A stretch of DNA of 64,000 nt from Streptomyces carminius (GTDB lineage: Bacteria; Actinomycetota; Actinomycetes; Streptomycetales; Streptomycetaceae): the NCBI RefSeq assembly GCF_002794255.1, contig NZ_PGGW01000008.1:186001-250000 (forward strand), read 5' to 3'. Position numbers and translations under genes: made by a program. Below the pieces are notes generated by a model that saw nothing but the letters and a program-made list of their open reading frames with translations, was not told where the DNA came from and searched no databases. Within the stretch, counting starts at the first letter, position 1; every line of letters begins with the position of its first letter. This document shows, one piece after another, positions 59,677-64,000 of this stretch.

Positions 59677-60297
59677 TCACCCGCCCCGCTCGGCGGTGAG
59701 CGCGGGTTTGCGGAAGAGGCTGTCCACCGGGATGAGCGCGGCGGGTGCCGTCACGGGAACGGTCTCGACGTCCGGGTGTCCGATCTCGGGCGCGGCGGCG
59801 GACACCGCCTCCCGCACGGCCCGCTCCAGCGCCGGTGCCGAGGACGAACAGCCGCGCCCGCCGGCCCGCAGCCGGATCCGTGCCGTCGTGCCGGAGACCT
59901 CCAGCAGTTCCGCCTCGCTCCCGTCGAAGGCCGGCCGGCGGCGCAGCGCCTCCAGCGCCCGGCGGACCCGGGTCTCCGGCGGATCCGGGTGCAGGTCGTG
60001 CACCAGCAGCAGGTGGCCGACGAGTTCGTCGGCCGCGAGCCGGTGCGCCGGCCCGGTTCCGCCGTCCCCCGCACCGTCGCCTCGGTCCGCGTCACCGGCG
60101 TCACCGGAGTCGCCGGAGGCGCACCGGCCGAGGTGGTCCATGATCCGGGCGAGGCACTCGCCGTAGATGTCCACCAGTGTCTCGACCGTCTCGACGGCCC
60201 GGGCCGCCGCGGCGCTGTCCGGCAGGGCCTCCAGCCCGGCCAGCAGTTCCTCGGCCCGTGCCACCCGTGCGCGGGCGTACTCGTCGTCCCAGGTCAT
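59677..60297 (-). CDS. NifU-like C-terminal domain protein of the hydrogenase operon
   Basis: The 206-residue protein has a helical N-terminal domain, an acidic Gly/Asp linker and a NifU-C-like domain (ALEALRRRPAFDGSEAELLE, then RGCSSSAPALERAVREAV). The usual C-x2-C iron-sulfur site is reduced to one cysteine in GCSSSA. It may have lost cluster delivery or work as a dimer with one Cys each. It lies 11 bp after hhyL. Confidence 0.8.
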   Translation of the reverse strand: MTWDDEYARARVARAEELLAGLEALPDSAAAARAVETVETLVDIYGECLARIMDHLGRCASGDSGDAGDADRGDGAGDGGTGPAHRLAADELVGHLLLVHDLHPDPPETRVRRALEALRRRPAFDGSEAELLEVSGTTARIRLRAGGRGCSSSAPALERAVREAVSAAAPEIGHPDVETVPVTAPAALIPVDSLFRKPALTAERGG

Positions 60298-60308
60298 GGC
60301 GGCCGCCC

Positions 60309-62099
60309 CTACGCGAGTGCGCCGAGGGTCGGCGAGTGGCTCTGGAACAGGGTGCGGCCGCGGCCCAGGTACATGTGCACCCCGCACGGCAGGCACGGGT
60401 CGAAGCTGCGCACGGTGCGCATGATGTCGATGCCCTTGAAGTCCTCCGGCCCGTTCTCCTCGAAGATCGGGCAGCCCTGGACGGCGTCCTCGTACGGCCC
60501 CGGGGTGCCGTAGAAGTCCCGGGGACTGGCGTTCCAGGGGGTCGGCGGGTACGGGTGGTAGTTGGCGATCTTTTTGTCGCGGATCACCAGGTGGTGGGAG
60601 AGCACCCCGCGCACGGCCTCGTGGAAGCCCACGCCGATGCCCTCGTCGGGCACCTCGAAGTCCTCGAAGGTCTTGGTGCGTCCGGCCCGTACCTCCTCCA
60701 GCGCCTTGTCCACGAAGTGCAGGGCCATGGCGGCGGCGTAGGCGACGAAGTACATCCGGGCCCGGTTGCGCTCGATGGTGTTGGGGAAGGGCGGGGGCGT
60801 CCACTCCAGCCGCGTCTCGGGCATGCCGGGGGTCTTCGGCAGGTCGATCTCGACGCTGTGCCCGGTGGAGCGGACATAGGGGGTGCGCACCTTGCCGGCC
60901 AGCGCGGTGGCCCACAGCCGGGCGATCGGGCCGCCCCCGGTGTCCAGGGCGAGGAAGTCGTTCGTACGCCTGTCGTACCAGCGGGGACTCATCACCCAGC
61001 TGTACTTGCCGCCCTCCGTCAGCTCGCGCTTCTGCGGGGCCGGGAGGGTGGTCTGGTTCCACGGGTGGCGGGGGTCGACGGGGTTGCCGAGGGGGTCCTT
61101 GGCGACGTACGTCTCCTCGCCGATCCAGTCCTCGTAGTACGAGCTGCCCAGCAGGATCCGCATGCCCAGGTTGATGTCGACCAGGTCGGTGGTGACCAGC
61201 TCGTTGTCGACGACGATGCCGGGGGTGACGAACATGGCGTTGCCCCACTCGTTCATCGTCCGGTAGTCGTAGTCGACCACCTCGGGATCCTGGAAGGCTC
61301 CCCAGCAGCCCAGCAGGGTGCGGCGGCGGCCGACCTCCTCGTAGCCGGGCAGTGCCTCGTAGAAGAAGTCGAAGACGTCGTCGTTGAGGGCGACGGCCCG
61401 CTTGACGAAGTCCAGGCAGCGCGTCAGGCGCACCAGGTAGTCGGTGAAGACCTGTGGTGTGGCCACCGTGCCGACGCCGCCGGGGTAGAGCGTGGAGGGG
61501 TGGACGTGGCGGCCCTCCATCAGGCAGCACATCTCACGGGTGAGCCGGCTCATGGTGAGGGCTTCCTTGTAGGTGGAGCCCTCGAAGGGGTTGTAGGAGC
61601 GCATGATGTCGGCGATCGTCCGCTGGCCGTGCACGTCGCCGCGCGGCGCCGGGGTCCGCTCGGCGCGTTCCAGCACTGCGGGGTTGGTCTCCTTGACCAT
61701 GCGCTCGCAGTAGTCGACGAAGACCATGTTGTCCTGGAAGATCGTGTGGTCGAACATGTACTCGGCCGCTTCGCCCAGATTGATGATCCAGTCCGCGAGC
61801 GGCGGCGGCTTCACCCCGTAGGCCATGTTCTGGGCGTAGATCGAGCAGACGGCGTGGTTGTCCCCGCAGATGCCGCAGATGCGGCTGGTGATGAAGTGCG
61901 AGTCGCGGGGGTCCTTGCCCTTCATGAAGACGCTGTAGCCGCGGAAGAGCGAGGAGGTGCTCCGGCACTCGACGACCTCCCGGTTGGGAAAGTCGATCTT
62001 CGTGTAGATGCCCAGGTTGCCGATGATCCTGGTGATGGGATCGAACGCCACCTCGGTGAGGGTGCGCTGTTCGGCCGGGACGGTCTGGCTCGTCGTCAC
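60309..62099 (-). CDS. hhyL: Group 1h/5 actinobacterial [NiFe]-hydrogenase large subunit
   Basis: The 596-residue protein has the four nickel cysteines: L1 SRICGICGDNH (Cys75, Cys78) and L2 DPCLPCGVH (Cys569, Cys572). The 21 residues after His575 are the presumed cleavable tail. The RSTSSLFRGYSVFMKGKDPRD segment is typical of the actinobacterial high-affinity group. It carries the NiFe(CN)2CO centre that oxidises trace H2. The GTG start overlaps the end of the 25-aa ORF. Confidence 0.95.
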   Translation of the reverse strand: MTTSQTVPAEQRTLTEVAFDPITRIIGNLGIYTKIDFPNREVVECRSTSSLFRGYSVFMKGKDPRDSHFITSRICGICGDNHAVCSIYAQNMAYGVKPPPLADWIINLGEAAEYMFDHTIFQDNMVFVDYCERMVKETNPAVLERAERTPAPRGDVHGQRTIADIMRSYNPFEGSTYKEALTMSRLTREMCCLMEGRHVHPSTLYPGGVGTVATPQVFTDYLVRLTRCLDFVKRAVALNDDVFDFFYEALPGYEEVGRRRTLLGCWGAFQDPEVVDYDYRTMNEWGNAMFVTPGIVVDNELVTTDLVDINLGMRILLGSSYYEDWIGEETYVAKDPLGNPVDPRHPWNQTTLPAPQKRELTEGGKYSWVMSPRWYDRRTNDFLALDTGGGPIARLWATALAGKVRTPYVRSTGHSVEIDLPKTPGMPETRLEWTPPPFPNTIERNRARMYFVAYAAAMALHFVDKALEEVRAGRTKTFEDFEVPDEGIGVGFHEAVRGVLSHHLVIRDKKIANYHPYPPTPWNASPRDFYGTPGPYEDAVQGCPIFEENGPEDFKGIDIMRTVRSFDPCLPCGVHMYLGRGRTLFQSHSPTLGALA

Positions 62100-62173
62100 G
62101 GGGCGGTCCTCTCGGGCGTCTTCGGGGGCTTCGGCGTCCCGGGGAAGGCCGGGGCCATCGTCTTGGCGGGCAT
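62096..62173 (-). CDS. 25-aa Pro-rich ORF between hydrogenase subunit genes
   Basis: ATG at 62173 opens MPAKTMAPAFPGTPKPP..., ending TGA inside the GTGA overlap with hhyL. The start lies 2 nt after the hhyS stop (TGACGATG), fit for re-initiation. No ribosome-binding site stands alone. It may be a translated linker that couples the two subunits, or a real small peptide. Not proven to be expressed. Confidence 0.4.
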   Translation of the reverse strand: MPAKTMAPAFPGTPKPPKTPERTAP

Positions 62174-62175
62174 CG

Positions 62176-63228
62176 TCAGTGGCCGGTCCGGCGCGGCTGG
62201 TAGCCGGAGGTCAGCTCGGCGCGGTTGTGGCGCCACTTGGGCTCCTTGTTCGCGGTCCGGTTGGTGATGGCGCGCAGCGACCGCACCAGCGGCCCGTAGG
62301 CGTTGCTCAGGAACGCGGACGACACGCTGCCGCCGGGGGGCTCGTCCATGAAGGGCATGAACTTGTCGGGGAAGCCGGGCATGGTGCAGGCGATGCAGAT
62401 GCCGCCGACGTTGGGGCAGCCGCCGATGCCGTCCATCCAGCCCCGCTTGGGGACGTTGCAGTTCACCACCGGGCCCCAGCAGCCGATCTTCACCTGGCAT
62501 TTGGGGGAGTTGTAGTCCAGCGCGAAGTCGCCCTGCTCGTAGTACGCGGCCCGGTCGCAGCCCTCGTGGACGGTCTTGCCGAACAGCCAGGTCGGCCGCA
62601 GCTGGTCGTCCAGCGGGATGGGCGGTGCGTGGCCCGCCGCCTGGTGGAGCACCCACAGCAGGGTCTCCATGAAGTTGTCGGGCTGTACGGGGCAGCCGGG
62701 GATGTTGACGATCGGCAGCCCGCCGGCGGAGCGGAAGTCCCAGCCCAGGTAGTCGGCCAGGCCCATGCAGCCGGTGGGGTTGCCCGCCATGGCGTGGATG
62801 CCGCCGTAGGTGGCGCAGGTGCCGATCGCCATCACCGCGTAGGCCTTGTGCGCCAGCCGGTCGATCCACTGGTTGAGGGTGATGGGCTCGCCGGTGTCGG
62901 GGTCGTTGCCCAGCGAGGTCCAGTAGCCGTCCCCGTTGATGTTCTCGTTGGGCACGGAGCCCTCGATGACGAGGACGAACGGGCCCAGCTCGTCGTCGGC
63001 GGCCCGGTGGAAGGCGCGGGTGAAGCCCTCGCCGGTCTCGTAGGCCAGCACCTTGTTGTGCAGGTGCACCTTCGGGATGCCCGGGATGGCGCCGAGGACG
63101 ACGTCCTCCAGGCTCGGCAGCGTCGCGGCGGTGACCGCGACGGTGTCGCCGTCGCAGCTCATGCCCTCCGAGATCCACAGGACGTGGACCTCCTCGACGC
63201 CGCTGGGGGCCGGTGCGTCGGTACTCAT
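62176..63228 (-). CDS. hhyS: Group 1h/5 actinobacterial [NiFe]-hydrogenase small subunit
   Basis: The 350-residue protein carries three Fe-S clusters. The proximal-cluster region begins SEGMSCDGD, where Cys25 is followed by Asp28 instead of the usual second Cys. CATYGGIHA and IPGCPVQPDN supply more ligands, and the distal and medial region has CNVPKRGWMDGIGGCPN and CIACTMPGFPDKF. No Tat signal or C-terminal membrane helix is present, so it is cytoplasmic-facing and soluble. It passes electrons from H2 oxidation to the respiratory chain by an unknown acceptor. It is the first gene of the operon. Confidence 0.95.
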   Translation of the reverse strand: MSTDAPAPSGVEEVHVLWISEGMSCDGDTVAVTAATLPSLEDVVLGAIPGIPKVHLHNKVLAYETGEGFTRAFHRAADDELGPFVLVIEGSVPNENINGDGYWTSLGNDPDTGEPITLNQWIDRLAHKAYAVMAIGTCATYGGIHAMAGNPTGCMGLADYLGWDFRSAGGLPIVNIPGCPVQPDNFMETLLWVLHQAAGHAPPIPLDDQLRPTWLFGKTVHEGCDRAAYYEQGDFALDYNSPKCQVKIGCWGPVVNCNVPKRGWMDGIGGCPNVGGICIACTMPGFPDKFMPFMDEPPGGSVSSAFLSNAYGPLVRSLRAITNRTANKEPKWRHNRAELTSGYQPRRTGH

Positions 63229-63636
63229 GGCGTCTTCCTCCCTGGAGCCTTCGGGACGGGCGGGGACGGGCCCGGTCCGGGGACGGCGTGGGCGAGGGCC
63301 CGAGAGCCCCCGGCAGCCGACCGCCTCAGAAGTCTGGCATTGCACGCAAACAACTACAATTCGGACGCGCGGGAGTGGGAGGGCGTCAGCCGGATGCCCC
63401 GGCCGGGGCGGGCCGGGGAGACCGGTACCCGTCGCCCCGCCGGGAAGGACGAACCGCACGAGACCCACCGGGCAGTGCTCCGCGTACCGGGCCCCGCTCC
63501 GGGTGCGGCGCCCGGCGGGTGGTCGCGGGGGAGCGGGCGCATCGGTCCCGGTGGCGTGGGCCGGACGGGCGAACTCGGTGCCACGCCGTGGCGGCGCCCC
63601 CGGCGGACCCGCCGCGGCTGGCTAGCGTGACGCCCC
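63229..63636. promoter_or_regulatory. Divergent control region of hhySL and hypA
   Basis: No gene is seen in the 408 bp. An AT-rich patch at 63331-63362 holds TTGCACGCAA (63340-63349, a 4-bp-arm inverted repeat) and AACAACTACAAT. It is the likely promoter or operator for the hhy operon, about 110 bp before its ATG. The hypA side is GC-rich without a clear -10. Confidence 0.45.
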
Positions 63637-64000
63637 ATGCACGAGCTGTCGATCGCCGCCGCCGTCGCCGAGAGCGCCCGGGACGCCGCCCGCCGCCACG
63701 GTGCCGCCTCGGTGGAGTCGGTGCGGGTAAGGGTCGGTGAACTGTCCGGGGTGGTTCCCGACGCCCTGCGTTTCTCCTTCGAGGTGGTCACCGAGGACAC
63801 CGTGCTGGCCGGCGCCGCACTCGTCGTCGAGGACGTGCCCGCCCGGGCCCGCTGCGGGGACTGCGCCGGGCAGTTCGCCCCGGGTACACCACCGCGGCTG
63901 TGGTGCCCCCGATGCCGGGGCGCGGCGGTGGAGCTGGTGGCCGGACGGGAACTGGAGATCGTCGATGTGACCCTCCCGGGAGGCGACGGCTGTGCCGGGA
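63637..64000 (+). CDS. hypA: HypA nickel-insertion protein, C-terminus cut by window edge
   Basis: The visible 121 residues begin MHELSIAAAVAESARDAARR with the nickel-binding His2 and show VRVRVGELSGVVPDALRFSF. The zinc site is CGDC ... CPRC (about residues 73-96). HypA delivers nickel to the hydrogenase large subunit with HypB. It is divergent from hhyS, and more hyp genes are expected beyond the window. No stop codon is reached by 64000, so it may be slightly longer than the usual HypA. Confidence 0.93.
   Translation, partial: MHELSIAAAVAESARDAARRHGAASVESVRVRVGELSGVVPDALRFSFEVVTEDTVLAGAALVVEDVPARARCGDCAGQFAPGTPPRLWCPRCRGAAVELVAGRELEIVDVTLPGGDGCAG

Noticed and set aside
60177..62267. 696-codon plus-strand frame opposite hhyL
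   Set aside because: The minus-strand hydrogenase motifs are unambiguous, and this frame is Val/Gly-rich antisense.

Overview
The window is high-GC actinobacterial DNA and almost certainly Streptomyces. The signs are the strong third-position GC bias, many GTG starts, GTGA/ATGA overlaps inside operons, a conservon (cvnABCD), a DasR-type chitinase promoter, CebR-type cellulose operators and an isorenieratene-type crt cluster. No rRNA, tRNA, CRISPR array, insertion sequence or plasmid gene was seen. Gene density is ordinary for a chromosome, and most convergent gene pairs are separated by long perfect GC hairpins.

Left part (1-18 kb): a TetR regulator cut by the window edge, a PatB/MalY-type aminotransferase, a Tat-exported GH115 alpha-glucuronidase, a DUF2637 membrane protein and a GH19 chitinase behind two DasR-like sites. 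Then follow a truncated integrase-like ORF, a lipoprotein, a DUF1996 secreted protein, a DUF1360 protein, a P-loop kinase, a CYP152 peroxygenase carrying the OleT-type histidine, an esterase, a HAD phosphatase, a DedA protein and a GH13 alpha-glucosidase.

Middle (18-39 kb): a TetR-controlled ABC exporter with two matched operator candidates, a TPM-like membrane protein and a second YidC/Oxa1 insertase with a small membrane partner. A Cip1-like secreted protein and a GH6 cellulase each have a perfect CebR box, and a GH3 beta-glucosidase lies next to the GH6 gene. Conservon cvnABCD lies between the two cellulose loci. An RluA pseudouridine synthase and a HAD phosphatase lead into the carotenoid cluster.

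Carotenoid cluster (39.6-48.3 kb): a 28-codon leader ORF, crtE, crtI, crtB and a Rieske mononuclear-iron oxygenase are read rightward, each overlapping the next by 4 bp. crtY and crtU converge on them from the other strand. GGPP is condensed to phytoene, desaturated to lycopene, cyclised and aromatised. The Rieske enzyme is a candidate tailoring step.

Right part (48-64 kb): a DUF4232 lipoprotein, an XRE-cupin regulator with twin operators, a DUF6126 peptide, an acetoacetate-decarboxylase-like protein, a DUF2243-CtaG pair, a SpoIIE phosphatase and an acetyltransferase. The last 8.3 kb are an actinobacterial high-affinity group 1h/5 [NiFe]-hydrogenase operon on the minus strand: hhyS, a 25-aa ORF, hhyL, a NifU-like protein, DUF5947, a 69-aa protein, DUF6084, an unknown 405-aa protein, a fused maturation protease and DUF6893. 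A divergent hypA runs off the window. The operon likely supports H2 scavenging during dormancy.
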